Source of the DNA: Ectobius pallidus
Lineage: Eukaryota; Arthropoda; Insecta; Blattodea; Ectobiidae
DNA length: 64,000 nt
Reading direction: 5' to 3'
Assembly: GCA_964059195.1 (NCBI GenBank)
Contig: CAXKWD010000009.1
Coordinates: 84,913,432-84,977,431 of the forward strand
Positions 45,130-59,400 of this stretch are shown here, piece after piece. The notes beneath the pieces are model-generated. The model was not told where the DNA came from. It saw only the letters and a list, made by a program, of their open reading frames with translations, and did not search any database. Both the position numbers and the translations under genes were made by a program. Numbering within the stretch: the first letter of the stretch is position 1; each line of letters starts with the position of its first letter.

Positions 45130-47490
45130 CTATATCCAGTGAAGACGACGTTATAGAAAGATAAATTGCATATTATCTAGAAAGTGAGTTTTGGGTCCAA
45201 TCCTATTGCCTTAGAATTACAGTTATAATTTTTACTAGAATCTACCTGCCACTACTTACTTTAATGCAGAGGTGGATAAGAACTGACGTGCAAGAAGAAC
45301 AGTTGGTCATCCTTCTTCACTCAAAGAAAGCTTAATATGGCTGGCGTGTTTTATGCGTTATAAAAATGAATTGATTGAAATGGGTAAATATACAAGATAA
45401 AATTTTAAATACAACTGGTTCCACCTCTTAATTCCTTGAACTAAAGTAAGTACATTTAAGTGTTCAGTTCCAGAAAGAAAATTTGCAAGTCTAAGGCTTT
45501 GGTGCTCTGCCTGTGAGTTTCATTTATTATGATTGTAAATTTTGAGTTACACTTCAGCCTGTTCTCTAAGAATATAACATTTTATTTATTGGGCTTTTCC
45601 TTAAAAAAGTACATTCAGGTTATATATATTGTTTTTGCACTCTCAAAAGTATATTTAAATATCAAATTGACTTACTGGTGATCATTTCTCTTTTTTCCTT
45701 TGTGCTATGTACATTTTCCTTTCTAATATCCAAAATGAATCTTTGTGCTTGGCATGGTTATCCAGTTATTCTGGTCAGAATAATAATATCGAAATAAGCT
45801 AAAAAATGGTAATTAAGTTTTTTAAATCAAGTATAAACCACAAGCCCCCCTTTCTTTCCCCCTGGGGAAATCTGCTCAGTCTGGTCAAGATTAGGGAAAT
45901 TGGAATGAGACAAACAGCTTGTAAATAAATAACTCAAGGGGCAGGAAAATGGAAAATGTATGTTGATAATTATTGATTTAACCTAATTAAGAAAAAACCA
46001 TTCTTTTTTTTAAGACAAATGAGTGGGTAATAGAATTTATTGTAAAACAATAATTGGAACCATTGAATGGAGAAAATTTGGATTTTAAAAATTGTGTTAA
46101 TCGAATTAAATAGATAGATTTAAAAAAAAAAAATAAATAAACCCATTCAACTTTCTTTATATGTTTAGCATTTTTTTGCACAGTATATTCGTCATCAAAA
46201 TTGTATTCATAGCTCAACTTTTAGTACTGCTGATGCAACCACAGCAGATGTAATTGTGTTAGGTCTACAGTTTTAAATGAAAGGCACAGTGCTAATGAGT
46301 AAGAGAGGGAATACCATAGCTTCTGTTGGCCCATTGCCCACTTGCCAGGTGCTATGAATTTCAAACAGTTAATGGTGGAAGCGTTGTCCTTGAAAAGTAC
46401 ATTAATAGGCCTGCGATTTCCTAAACAGTGTGACACAAATTCTAACATTTTAATCCTTTATCTGTTTACTTGGGGTATGAGCCAAGTAAGACACTGCTGT
46501 TATCAATCAAAATAAATTTGTAGGTTTTGTAAATATGTAAATACGTATGAGACATAACCTTCATCATGTTAATTGAAAAATGTGTATGAAAATTGTGATT
46601 TACAAGCAATTTCCTTGTGAATTTATACAGTATTTTTTTTTTTCCCCCCACTTCTTCAGTAGAACTCTATTCCTCGCGGTTGTGTAGCCAATATTCTTTT
46701 TCCATTGTATGTGTGACTATCAAATGTTATTTGAAGAATACTGTTTAATGGGGTGTGAGCCAAATAACTAGAATATCATGACAGGATCTTAACCTAATTT
46801 GATGTAGAACTACATTTTTTTTAAATAAAGGATTAAATCTTGGGATATACAGAAGAGCAAGAGATAAAACACAGAAAGTACAGTGGGATTTTCAGTTCAT
46901 TAAGATGAGTTTCCTCATGCTCAAAATTGGTCCATTTCCTGTTCTCATTGTATGTAAATGACATGTTTGTAATAGTGGAAGGAAATGTAGATAGGCTTGC
47001 AGCAATTGATTATGCAGAAGACATTAAAATTAATAAAACATGAAGCTACTAGAGATATCTGGGGGGGGGGGGGGGAAAGCAAAAATATTAATTTCAGAAC
47101 TGTGTGATAATATAGGATGGAAGTGTCTAACCAGATTTTCAAGGTGTGTTGTTCATGGTTAATTAACAGAAAAAACTAATACCATGAAAAATTATAGCTT
47201 TTGCAGAAGAAATAGTTTTACAAATTTTACAACCATTTTATTCAATGCAGCAAACTCCCTATTGTCTTTGAGCGGATTGACCTGTTTGCGGATTATCTGT
47301 GCTAGGTTCTTCCTCTTTTTTTAACTCTTTGCGAGTGGAATACATGGCTTGTAAAAAATCCATTTTACTCTCTAGAAGAAATTAGGAGTTGTAAGACAAA
47401 TAGAAATAATAATATTATCTATATATCTTGAGGGTTTCCTCAATGCAGAGGCTTTCCCCCAGCCAAGCAATACAAATGATAGTTAATTAA
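45130..47490. other. no gene seen
   Basis: AT-rich sequence with a G run at about 47063-47076. No supported exon or intact element. Confidence 0.5.
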
Positions 47491-47494
47491 ACAA

Positions 47495-47730
47495 AGTTTT
47501 GATACATCATATTTCAACATAATCAATTACTCTCTTCTGAGCTTGTCATCGTTTTTCTTTTATAATCTGTCTCCATTTTTCTCTGTCCTGTGTTTCTTCT
47601 TCCACTACACCAACTCTTTCCATTGATATCTGTATATTGTTGATCCAGGTAGTCATAGGACGTCCTCTTTTCCTTTTTCTTCCATCCTGCGTACATGACC
47701 ATACCACTGTTGCATTATTGTACCTTACAG
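47495..47730 (-). mobile_element. LINE C-terminal fragment
   Basis: The minus strand reads QQWYGHVRRMEEKGKRGRPM, then TTWINNIQISMERVG and REKWRQIIKEKR before a stop. This is the typical tail of a non-LTR retrotransposon protein. No flanking duplication was identified. Confidence 0.6.
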
Positions 47731-47739
47731 TATGTTCTG

Positions 47740-49884
47740 TAATTTTCCTTCATTATCTAATGGCCTGTGGGCCATATTCAGCCTGTTAAGAAGTTCAGTC
47801 CAAAGAATGATCAACAAGTTTTTTCTGGACTTGTTGATCTCGATGTGATTGGTGTATGAGCAGGCGGACTAGTAGTCATAGTCTAAAAGTCATATTATGT
47901 ATGAAGTATGATGGGGAAAATTTTGGGATAGCATACAGCGTGTGGTTTTTCTCCGCTTCCCTCACTGCATACATCTGAGTCTACAGTACTTTTCATCTGT
48001 TCATGGGTGTAGCAACTACTGTAACAATGAACAGCACATAGAACTTAACGTTGGTTATTGGCGTTGGCACATGGTACGACATGTTGCAAAAATTTTTTTC
48101 CAAAAAATGGCAGTAGAACCTTAGCAATTCCCACTCCTCGTTTATATCATTGCTTTTTTGGGGGGGTAAGTGTAGACATACCAAGACTACTTTGCTGATG
48201 TTACTGATTCAACATTTGAGTTTGTTGTATTCCTTTCCTCTTGGCTTCAAATTGCATTTATTTGCATTAATGTTGCTGCACATGTCATTCTGTCTCTGGT
48301 TATTCTGCAGTTGTTTATCATGTGTTCATGTACCCTTGTGAAAATGACTCTGCTTATATACATGTCAGATGATCAGCAATATCCCGCAGTAGTTTCGAGG
48401 TTGGTCGCAAACCTGTTAGGTCCCAACTCTTGAAAACAGAAGTATAGCTAGTTTTCATTTTAAATTTAGCTTCTTCTGGTGAAAGGTATAAGAAACCCTG
48501 TGAGCGTATCATAGACTAAATTGCACCTTATTACAACATAATTATTATGTGATGTGTAGGAAATTATTCTATATACTCAGTGGTGATTTTAATTAACTTC
48601 CTCCATGAGTTACTAACCCTGTTTTATAGATGATTGCCAAGCAGGAGCGCAAAAGTCACAGACATCTTGTGCTGATGATTGACATACCTTTATTTATTTC
48701 AATAGAGTTATTTTAAAAGTATTTAATACCTATTTAAACATTAAGATGTCAACATAGGCCATCACAAGTTACTGGACACAGCCTTCTGTACTGGTAATGG
48801 ATACCAGTGGATGAATGACCATGAAAAGTGATTGTTATATTTCAAACAGATAATAGGGCCTATTCTTTGTTACAAAGATATTTTATATTTTATTTTCAGT
48901 CTGGTATGCAATTTGACCATTTTAACCAGTGCTGGTATGTCATTGGACCTTTGAAACCAGTGCCAGTCAAGTCTTTTCTCTCTCCTGTACAATTCTCTAA
49001 AAGGTACTTAGAACCTTTGCAATTTCCACTCATATATTATGTATATAGCATCAATTTTAAATTTCTAGTGGTGATTTACCTTCAAAATTGTAATGAAGGT
49101 TTTTGGAAGTAGTCTGTAAGCTAACATCTATCATTATACTTCATCCCTTGTAGAACAGACCTACATCCGACCTGTGCATCATCTACCTTGGACAGAAGAC
49201 AAGATTGGGGAGCATATATTCATAATGCCACCACTTATGACCTATTGATAGTTTTTGAGATATTAAGCACATACTATTACTTCATTCCATGTAATATCCA
49301 ATCACATTACTGAAGATAATTTTTCTCTTCTCTGTAGCTTCTGGGGTTTTGTTGTCATACTTCTGAGCAAATATTACATGATTGTGAGAAAATATCTGAT
49401 CTACTGAACTCTTTTTCAGAGAAGTAGGGACACCATTTTCCCACAACAGAGCAGTGACAATTAGTTTCATTAGCATGGAGAAAGTTAGCTTAACACATAG
49501 AACATAAAAGAGCATGTTCTGTCATGGGAGAGTAAAATGGATACACAATATGTGGTATGCAATAAAACAATTAATGCGTTACTTGTTAACCTTTGTGAAA
49601 GAGATTCATGCACAGAGAATGTTCACTTCTCAGCATCTCATTATAGATATGTTTTAGACCCTAAAGCATATATTTTAATAGCTGTATGTATGGGTGTCCA
49701 TTCTTGATTGTGTTAAAATATTACAAGCATTATAAAAAAAATATATATATTTTAATGTTTTCGGTAGGCTTGACAACATAAAGTAGGAGTTGGTAACATT
49801 TCTGCAGGGCTGCATTTGGTAGGAAGTGGAAGCGAATTGGGCTCAGGATTTACAATTAAAATAAAAAAATAAAAACTGTTAAGA
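47740..49884. other. no gene seen
   Basis: AT-rich sequence; acceptor-like sites such as the one near 48900 are not followed by a conserved frame. Confidence 0.5.
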
Positions 49885-50040
49885 AGGTTTTATCATAGGT
49901 AATCCCCCGAGAGTTGGATTTATTAAGACTATTCCGTGAATAAAATGTAATGGATTATAGAAATAATAATTACTTTCGTGCTTTGTTGTATAAAAACAAA
50001 ACTAACAGTTGTGAGATCACGGCACACTGTGAATCAACCA
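49885..50040 (+). repeat. dispersed repeat (TATCATAGGTAATCCC family)
   Basis: GTTTTATCATAGGTAATCCC, then GAGAGTTGGATTTA and TTTGTTGTATAAAAACAAAA, match the copies at 63845-64000 (plus) and about 59870-60100 (minus). It is a dispersed repeat. Its link to PLE ends is suggested by the copy pair at 63718-63882. Confidence 0.6.
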
Positions 50041-52050
50041 TCCATGAATCGATTCGAGCTACCATGGTGTGCTACCAATGGTGCATATAAGACATAGTTA
50101 ACTTCATTCAGGTAAGTTAACAGCAGAACAGAATAAATGCACATGAACTGGCTTGCACCAAATCAAAATTGTGTTTTAATCAATGTACATTTTCTATTGT
50201 TTCAATTTCCAAACAAGTTACGTTGTATAAAATAATCTGTTTTCGTGCCGCTTAGTGGCAGCATCTGACTATTAATCACTGCACACTGATACTCGCTTCT
50301 CCAGTAACGAGCACACAGTTTTATCATGATAAAACACCATCCTCGCGATTCCTACAAGAATATTGCAAGATAAACAGCCGTGATTGGTCTATATCCGAGG
50401 AATTGGTAAATGTTATTGGTTAATATCAAACATGCTGTGTATGAGTTGAATAGTAAAAGAAAATGCAGTCATAACTCCCTTGAACAGAGCAACAGTAAAC
50501 CAAATACCAGCATTCAGTTATGCTTTTATCGTCAATACCACCTACAAAAACATTTATTGAATTCTTATTTGCATTAAACAGTGAGGTCGGAAGTGTTGTG
50601 GTCAGATTAGTTTGCCCAAAATCACTTCCAGTAAGAAGTGAAAACCTTCATAAGTAGTTTATAGTATTTTATGGCGAATAAAAGTCTTGAATTTTGGTAG
50701 ACATATGAAATTTAATTTTTATTTTGTTTATTTTTGTTCACTTGACCATTAAAAAATATGGGATACATCAAGATAAATAGTATGTGCAATACAAATTTGA
50801 ATACAATACAAATTAACTATTTTTAAATAGAACACTAATAAAATACAATTAAAAAATCTGATGTGAAACTCACGTAACTTCCTCTGCCCAAATAAAGTTT
50901 GTCTCTTGTGTATAATGACATTCTGTTCATGTAAATTAGTTGTAAATATGAAGAGAATGTCGTTACCACACTGTATTGCATCTCCAAAGGATACACAACT
51001 CAAATAAAATCTGATTAATGCATTCACGTAACTTTCTTTACTCTAAGCATGGCCAATGCATCTTTCTCACTTCACATTCTGATATAGCATAGTTGTATGA
51101 ACCTGATGCATAGCTTTATTGTTTACCAGGCAAAACTGAATTTCTACACACAATGGGCGGCTTATAACTACCCTTCAGGTTTTCTTTTTGACAACATGTT
51201 TTAAATAAAAGTTTTAACCCTTGGTATAAGCACCCATGAACAGAATTTAAAGATGAGAAAATTGTGAAAAACGAGATTTACTTTATGTAAATGGAGCCGT
51301 ATCCAGCTAGGCTAACTAATGTACGAGACCACACAGGTGGACATGCTTGGTTTAGAGTGTTAAAAAATTCATGCATTATTTTATAAAAATTGCTCTAATT
51401 GCAACAGCATTAGCAGTAATTTTTGTAAAGATGACAGTGGTTGGCAGAGTTTTTTGTGTAAACTGTTTGATGCTGAGAGACTTAAAAACTTCTCCCCATG
51501 TTGATAATTCATTCCTCCCCCAAAAATGTATCATTAGTGCACTACAAGACCCTAGTGTTGAGGGATCAGAATACATTCACTTGAGCAGACACAAACTTTT
51601 ACACATACCTTCTCTTTATTTGAGTGTTGAACCACTTATGAATTTCCTTATACTGTATTTGGTATCAAGTACTTGAGTATTTAGCTTAAAAACATTTCAT
51701 ACTGTGTGTAAAAGTAATCCCTATACAGGCCATGGAGACCCAGAGGGTTCCAGGAGGTTGAGACTCCCAGATTTTGGACATTCGGCACATGAAGGTGGTC
51801 CAATGTCATTGGACTCATACATTTATAATTTTCATTTGTAGTATCCTGTGCATTGATATATAATTAGATTTATATTAATCTATTATACCCCTAAACACGA
51901 GCTTTGCTCATCTAGGGGCATACCTTACATTTTTTATGCTAAATTAGAAATAGTATTTTCTGTTGGTTTTTGTTTTTACCTAGGTACTAATGTTGAAATA
52001 ATGCAAATAATGAAATGTAATAATGTATGTAACAATAAACTTCAAACTTA
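50041..52050. other. no gene seen; small hairpin near 51890
   Basis: No supported exon. At about 51886-51916 an imperfect hairpin (CCCCTAAACACGAGC/GCTCATCTAGGGG with loop TTT) stands out, perhaps the end of an unrecognised repeat. Confidence 0.4.
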
Positions 52051-52790
52051 TCTTGCCGGTTGTATTATATGAATGTGAGACATGTTCTGATACTCTTTGA
52101 GAAGAACATAATATGAGAGTGTTCAAAAACTGGGTGCTTAGGAAAATATTCGAACCTAAGAGAAATGAAAACGGGGACTGGAGAAAATTGCACAATGATG
52201 AGCTTATTATCCTGTACCCTTCACCAATTATAATAATTAATAAGGCCTAATTAAATTATGGAGAATGAAATGGGCTGGACATGTTGCGCACATGGGGGAG
52301 GAAAGACATATCTCAAAAACATTGATTGGGAGACCCAAAGGGAAGAAACCACTTGGAAAACCTAGACACAGGTGGAAGGACAATATTAGAGTAGATTTAA
52401 GGGAAGTTGGATTTGCGAGGGATTGTTGGATGGAGTTCTAAGCGTAGAATAAGGAAATAAAATTGTCAAGAAATGTGGGTCAGCTTAGAAGTGGAGTAGG
52501 AGTGTGGCTTAAAAATATGGATTTTTGGGATGAATGATAATGGGTATAATTGCTAAGCATAATTTACTTGTATTTTGCACTAGACCGCTAATTATTGATG
52601 TATTTTATTTATATATTAGCCATAGGCTACTTATAATTAATCAAATAAATAAATAAATAAGGTTGAATGGTGGGCTCAAGTAAGCGCTGACATGAACTTC
52701 CAGTTCCATAAAATAGATAATATTCCTTTATCTTGCTTAGGATTTGTCTATTGCTGTTGAGTAAGTAAATAAATAACTAGGTTATTAACA
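52051..52790 (+). mobile_element. LINE 3' end, split by a small insertion
   Basis: Reads LPVVLYECETCS, VFKNWVLRKIFEPKRNENGD, WRKLHND and, in shifted frames, the MKWAGHVAHMGEE and GRP regions. This is the well-known tail of an abundant insect LINE. The alignment with the copy at 44815-45123 is broken at about 52457-52660 by a ~200-base insert that ends in (AATA)n and is bounded by AATAAGG. The 3' tail is GAGTAAGTAAATAAATAA. Confidence 0.75.
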
Positions 52791-53303
52791 GATCATGTAC
52801 GATTTATTGCTGTACAACTTTAAAACATGATCAGTGTCATTTAAATGCATCATGGGGGGTCTTACTTTTTCGTTTGAAATATGTCTGATAAACACAACTG
52901 ACTACTACTGCTTTATCTATTCTGAAAACAAGTAGTGCAGGATTTAGTGTTTCTCATATTCATTGATATATGTGACAGGCTGCATCTTATTAACTGAGAT
53001 TAGATAAAAGCTATAATTTACTAACTTCTACTTCATTCATACTTGCTTCAAGACAGTAGATAATATAATCAAATAATAGCACAACCCAGCCAATGGGCCT
53101 CTTTCAGAATAGAAAACAGGAAACCTTGTCTCTCCATAGGCGTTGGTATTCCTTCAAGCCGTAAGAAAGGGACAGCTGAACCAACCAAATCATGTAACTG
53201 TGGTGTTAGGATAGGTAATACAGCAAGTGATGTGATGTATTTTTAGTTTTATAAGCCATTCAAGGTAGTTTTTAAGATGTCTAAAACAAATGTAATTTTG
53301 CAG

Positions 53304-53496
53304 GTTGAGCTTCATCCGTGGGAGGGCGGCTGAAGGCAGAACCAGAATGATTGAAAGTGTTTCACGGCGTGCATTTAGTGGTTCAAGTGGCACATATAAT
53401 GTTCGAGCGTCAGAGCTGGCACGAGATAGAAGACTCAAAACCCTGAGTGCTACAGTAGTATTTCTTGATGATACACAACATAGCTTTCAAATAGAG
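53304..53496 (+). CDS. Ptpmeg: Ptpmeg exon with probable start codon
   Basis: The acceptor TTTTGCAG ends at 53303 and the donor GAG/GTACTT lies at 53496/53497. The ATG at 53347-53349 has A at -3, and 50 codons follow it in this exon. The 43 bases before it are probably 5' UTR, though they are open in frame. The residues [14 protein letters not shown] are nearly invariant in this phosphatase family. Confidence 0.9.
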
Positions 53497-56400
53497 GTAC
53501 TTGCCTTCTATAGAATGTTGATTCGTAATTTTCTTTGTTTTGAATTTATTAGAATAGAATATGTTTAGTTTACCCGGTGGAATTCTTTTCCAATCTATCA
53601 GGATATAATATATACATACTGCACTTTAAACTAATACTACCAAATCCTCATGAACTAAGTGATATACAAAGAAATACCACTGATGAAAGTTAAGCTGATG
53701 TCCCACAATCTAGTTTTTGGTGCAGATTTCTACAAACTGTCAAAATGGATCATGTCATATCGACAAATGCCATTACACACAGTTATTTCGTTCTATATTA
53801 TTTTCCATCCAATCATATTGTATACAATGGAATAGAAACATTTCTGATTTTCTGTAAAAAAACTATGAAATCAACCACTGAGCATCATTGTCTTCCTGCA
53901 TTGCATAGAAACATGGCAGCTTCTTTCCAACAGTATAACCCCAGTGATCTTTAGCTACTTAACTAAAGTAATGGTCTTTCTGACCACTCACTTTTTCTTT
54001 ATATTTTACCACAGCTTAGTTTGAGTGCATTGTTGTTCGGTAAGTAGGCCTAATGTAATTACATCCATGCTTTTATATACATATTCAGGTAACTTCAGGC
54101 ATACCCTTAAACTGACCTTAGATGCGCAGAAAATTTTGGGTGTGGAGGAGGTGGGCTGTGGGGTAAGAATTCACCAGTTGCAACTAAGCCATCCTCTTAG
54201 CAGGAGCTGTTTGAGCAACTTACTGCCTTCGTAAAAACATTGTGTTCACGTAGTCTACAATTTGCAACAAGTTGGGTTGAGTTGCTTCTTCGTCTGGTTT
54301 CTTCCCACCACCTGCCCAGCATGGGAGACCCTACCAGTAGCTAAGCTACCGCTGGTAGAGTTTGGTGGATCCCCGAAACATGCAAGCCCCACCACCAGCT
54401 ACAGGGTCTTGCAACTCCTAGGTGGGGAACTTTGCACTATAAAGCATGGTTGTTTGCAGTGCCAGCTTCTCTCATCATGGGAGCATTAAAAACTTTTGTT
54501 TTTCGTTTGTAACTTGTAGACCTGTAGTAATCATATTCGCCGCAATAATATTGTAATACTTGATTGCCACTTCTTAATTTCCAGTAACAAATATTTGGGT
54601 CATAGGTCATTTGTAAAGAAACATTTTTGTCTTGAATGAATCATCCTTAACTTTCAGACACTATGCGAAAAAGGAGGATAAATTTCTATGGTCATCTTCT
54701 TAGAATGGACTCTGTTAGATTAACCAAACAAATCTTTGACTTCTTCCGCAACCGCAAAACAAAACCCAACTGGTTTAAAGAAACTGAAAAAGACCTAGTC
54801 GAGTTAAAAATTACAGAAAATTCGCTATTAGATCGAACGGCTAAAATAATAACTAAAGACGAAAATACAAGGTTCCAAGACAGGTCGTCACTGAAGTCCA
54901 AATCTATTATCTCTGAAGAAGAGAGGAAGAGAAGATCAGAAAGAATGAAGAAATACTGGGCACTTAGGAAGGAACAACACACAAAGAAATGACTGGTTCA
55001 ACGTACCCCAAAGAGGGCGAAACGAAAGAAGAAGAAGAATCATCCTTATTAAGACTTTGTACAGGAAAAGCAAAACTATCACTTTTTGTAATGCAGTTAA
55101 AAAGAATTTACCATCGCTCTTACTGACTTGCTCTTTCAGCTTGTTGAACCATACAAGTTCTAAGCAAGATGCTTAACGAAAGAGAGATGGTAGAGTTCAG
55201 CAGTCTCTGCCTAATATGGATTGAAAGGGCGCCTAGTTTCCCAAATACTGAGTTATCTTGAATAAGAGGTTAAAAATTAAAACTTTTAGTGCGAAAATGA
55301 ACAATGTGTTTATTGGCCTCAAATATAACAAACACTAAATTTAATTTACTATATAAGTTGACATAAACACACTTTTTGCTTCACTTACCATATTTTGGTA
55401 TGACGCGTTTCAAGGAGCCTCCTCCCCATTTTCAAACACATTGTCAACTGCCAAATCCTGCTCAGGAAGATTCTTTTGCGCAGCTGGTGGGCTTTTATGA
55501 ACTTTCTGATTAAACAGTCTTACTCAGGTATTTCGAAATTCATTAGGCTGTTCTTGAATTTTGCAATGTAAATTTTTTCCCAAATTTCCAGGTCCTTGTG
55601 TTTACTGACTGACTGACTAATAGTTTAGGTTCTTTCGAAATTTCATGGTCATATTCCCAAACATGTGATGCCACAGCTGATTTTTCAATTTGACAGTTTT
55701 TTACAAATTTTGACAAATTAAATTTATTATAGTTGCTTCGCTGTATAAAATTCCACAAAGTCATTATTAATAACTAGGGCAAGGCATTTGATGATTTTGC
55801 ATCTTTTTTATATGAAGGTTAAAAGATAGCTCGAATATAAATAAATGTGTATCATGAAATATTTGATTAAATAAGGGCTATTTGTTTTTACATTTTTTTG
55901 CTTTATTTTGCATTTTCCGTCATTTTGAAGAGATAGTTCATTTTTTGGCAATATTTATGTCATTTTTTGCATTTTAGGTGATTTTCGGCGTTTTTAGGTC
56001 TTTCTCGGCATTTTAGGTCATGTTTCACTGGAGGTAGAGAGGAGCTTTTCTATGTACGAATCGTTACTTTCAGACAATAGACAAAGGTTTTTATTTGAAA
56101 ATATCCGCCAAGTTAATTATAGTTAATTTTAATTCACGTTTTTTGTTTAAGTAGTATAGATTTACTTACTTTTTTAGCAACGAAATAAGGGTGTTTTATA
56201 TTGTAAATTCATATACAGTATAACGCACTGTCATCTGTTAAATTGCTTTTAGTTATTAATTACTTAAAAAACACTAAATACAAGTATTGTGGAAAATTTA
56301 TTGGTCATTTTTTTTATTTTGTGTCATTTTTCCACTATTTTTAGGTCATAAATGCATTTTTTATTTTGCATTTTTTCACTATTTTATGGTCATTAAATGC

Positions 56401-59400
56401 CTTACCCTATTAATAACAAACACTGTTAAAAATCATCATATAACATGTTAATATGTGTATACAGTAGTTACTCTTCTATGAAACAAAAATTATACAGTAG
56501 AACTCTAATTATCTGAACTCAACTATCTGGATCGCTTTGAGACAGTATTAAAGTGGTTTTTGTAGCAGCAAGCTTTGGGAAACACTCTTCCAGTGCCGAT
56601 TATTTGCGAAAAAGCAACAGTTTTAGCCGGCAAAATCAACAGGTTGTCAGCAAAACAACTGACTGACCACATACAGGTATAACACTTTAAGTAAGTGCAG
56701 TATTGTGCAGTTAAAAAAATGACCTTTCTCGTGATTTATTTAATTATCCAGATATTTGATTATCCATGCATGTCTAGTCCCAGTTAATCCAGATAATTGG
56801 AGTTCTACTGTATGTGTCAATAAAATACAACAAAATAGTTTCTTGCCAAACAATCATTTGATTCTGCTGTCATGGCTACCGAGTAATCCGAACTGGCCGA
56901 ACCTACCTCATTCCTCGGTAAAATGAGTTCATAAAATGAATGAAAATTCACTGCTATCTTTTATATTTGTCATTTGGTTCCAGTTGTTAAATTAATTATT
57001 TTAGGTAGATTTCGAAGAAAAATCTACCTATTGCAATGGATACCATGTCATGATTTTCGAAAAATTCTTTCATATCTTTACGTTTCATGCTCCCCTAAGT
57101 ACGAAACCACCGCCCGTTCAAAAAAAAATTTTGTGATATTGATATATATAATATATATATATAATATATTTATATAATATATTTATATATATATATTTTT
57201 ACACGATAGCGGCCGTAATTTTGAAGATATTTGAACCAAATTTTAATATGTTATTTCTAGGCCCAATAGTTCGGACAAGTTCGTTAATGAGCAAAATTGG
57301 CCCAAGGGGGTGGTCGGGGGAGGGGGTTGAAATTTTTAAAAATGTATATCTCGGCCCCTATGAAGTATACAGGGAAACTTTGTTTGGATAAATTAGAGTA
57401 CTCCCTATGGAGTTCACAGTGACACCAACGATTCGGGGGTTCGAGTGAGGGTGGGGGTGGGGGATGAAAATTCGAAACTTTTGAAACCACGTCTTGTGGG
57501 GTATCGTTGAAAAGCTCTTGATGAGTACTCTACAAATCAATAAATAGTTTCTTGATAGCTCTAATATGACGCGAGATTTTAATGTTTGAAAATAATAAAA
57601 CTTAAAAGAATTATTATAATATCATAATTTTGTCTTGTTTAGCGGCTTTGCTAATTTTATTCATTGCTGATCTTGCGCACGGCCTCCCAGAATATTATAT
57701 CCTATTCTTGTTGTCAAAACAAATGATTGTAGGCTCTTCCTCTTTACTGCAGGTTTGCCACGCCAAGGCTAAAAAAGAAGAGTGCTGCGCAGTGATAATA
57801 ATTAAACCAAAAGCACTTTGAAATCTACCTCAGCCTGTAGGCCTGCCTAAAGGGATTTTATTTTATTTTTCAGAAACGATCAAAAGGACAAGTTTTGCTG
57901 GAGCTTGTATATCAGCATCTCGAACTAATTGAAAAAGATTATTTTGGACTTCAGTTCTCAGATAATGGTCTTCCTCCCACTCCAGCTAATTCTGATACTA
58001 TGGTGAGTTTATGAATTGTCATTTTCTGTTATTGTTAAAGGGTTTCTAAAACAAAATCTGCTGTATTTTTTACACTGTTAAAACCCATGCAATTACTTTC
58101 TTATGTCTGATTTGTAAGACACAAGGTCTAACATAGCTTCTAAAATATTTGAGATAATATAGTGAAGTTTTACATGCACCTGTATTTCACACAAAGATGA
58201 ATGTTATGACATACAGTCCATCCCCTCATGTGTACTACATTTTTTTGTTTTTAAATATGTATAGTCCTTAAATTGTAAGATTTCAGCTTCTGTTAAAAAT
58301 TGTAATTTAGGTACTGAAATAAGTGTTTGACATATTCTTAATATAATAGAAGAATAGAATAAGCAGGAGTCATTGAAATACACTTGAAAACTGTGATATT
58401 TATCGTGTAAACGCTTTCAGAATACATTCTTGTGCCACCTTATAAATACCTGATTGCTGATTATTGATTATGATTGTTATAAAAAAAAAATTAACATTGT
58501 AATCTTAATGCCAAGATAATATACAAAATTGTAGTTATACAAAAGCTCAATTGAAATGAGATTCATGGTAGTGATTAATAAAATTAAAATATAGCATCAA
58601 GTACAGTGCTTAATAATATTCCCCCTAATTGGATTAATTTTAAAACCAAGCAATATGCATCTTAAAAAGTACTGAGTCTTACAGATATTAATTTTTCCAG
58701 CGATGGCTTGACCCATCTAAGCCGGTGAAGAAACAGATTCGAGGTAAGTGCACATTGAATTTGAATTTGCACATCACAGTTTAAGAGATGTAGTCTTAAT
58801 TATTTTTGTTAACAGCTGGTATTTGCTATAATATTTTCAGGTGGACACTTCTACTTCAGAGTCAAGTTTTACGTATCAGATCCAAGTAAACTTCAAGAGG
58901 AATATACTCGCTATCACTTTTATCTTCAGATCCGTAGAGACATTCTTCAAGGTCGTCTCCAGTTACCTGCCAGTACTGCCTGCCTCCTGGCTAGTTACAC
59001 CGTCCAATGTAAGTCTCATAAAAATAGATTATAAGCAGAGAACAGGATTCAAAGGGAACCCATTTTGTATACCGGTACATCAGTGTGAGCATAACATACT
59101 CAATAACGGCATTAATAATGTTTCATGCCTCAGATTAAATGGTTTTAGTTTCCTTTTTTTATTATTTTGTTTTATCTTTTTCGTCCCATTTTGCCATTTT
59201 TTCTATGCTTGGATCCCTTTTTAAGGAAAATTGCATAAATTTCAGCAGTTTTCTTGTATTCTTGTTATTATTCCATTAATATGATGCATGTTTGATATTG
59301 ACAAATAACTTAGATATCGACCAATCAGGATCATTTGTTTATAATATGCTTGCTAAGAACACAAGGATGCAATTTATGAGAAAATATAAGCTTTTTACTG

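Noticed and set aside
58841..59224. 127-codon frame starting at the Ptpmeg exon boundary
   Set aside because: It reads the F2 exon in the wrong frame and runs into the intron; the spliced frame matches the phosphatase family.
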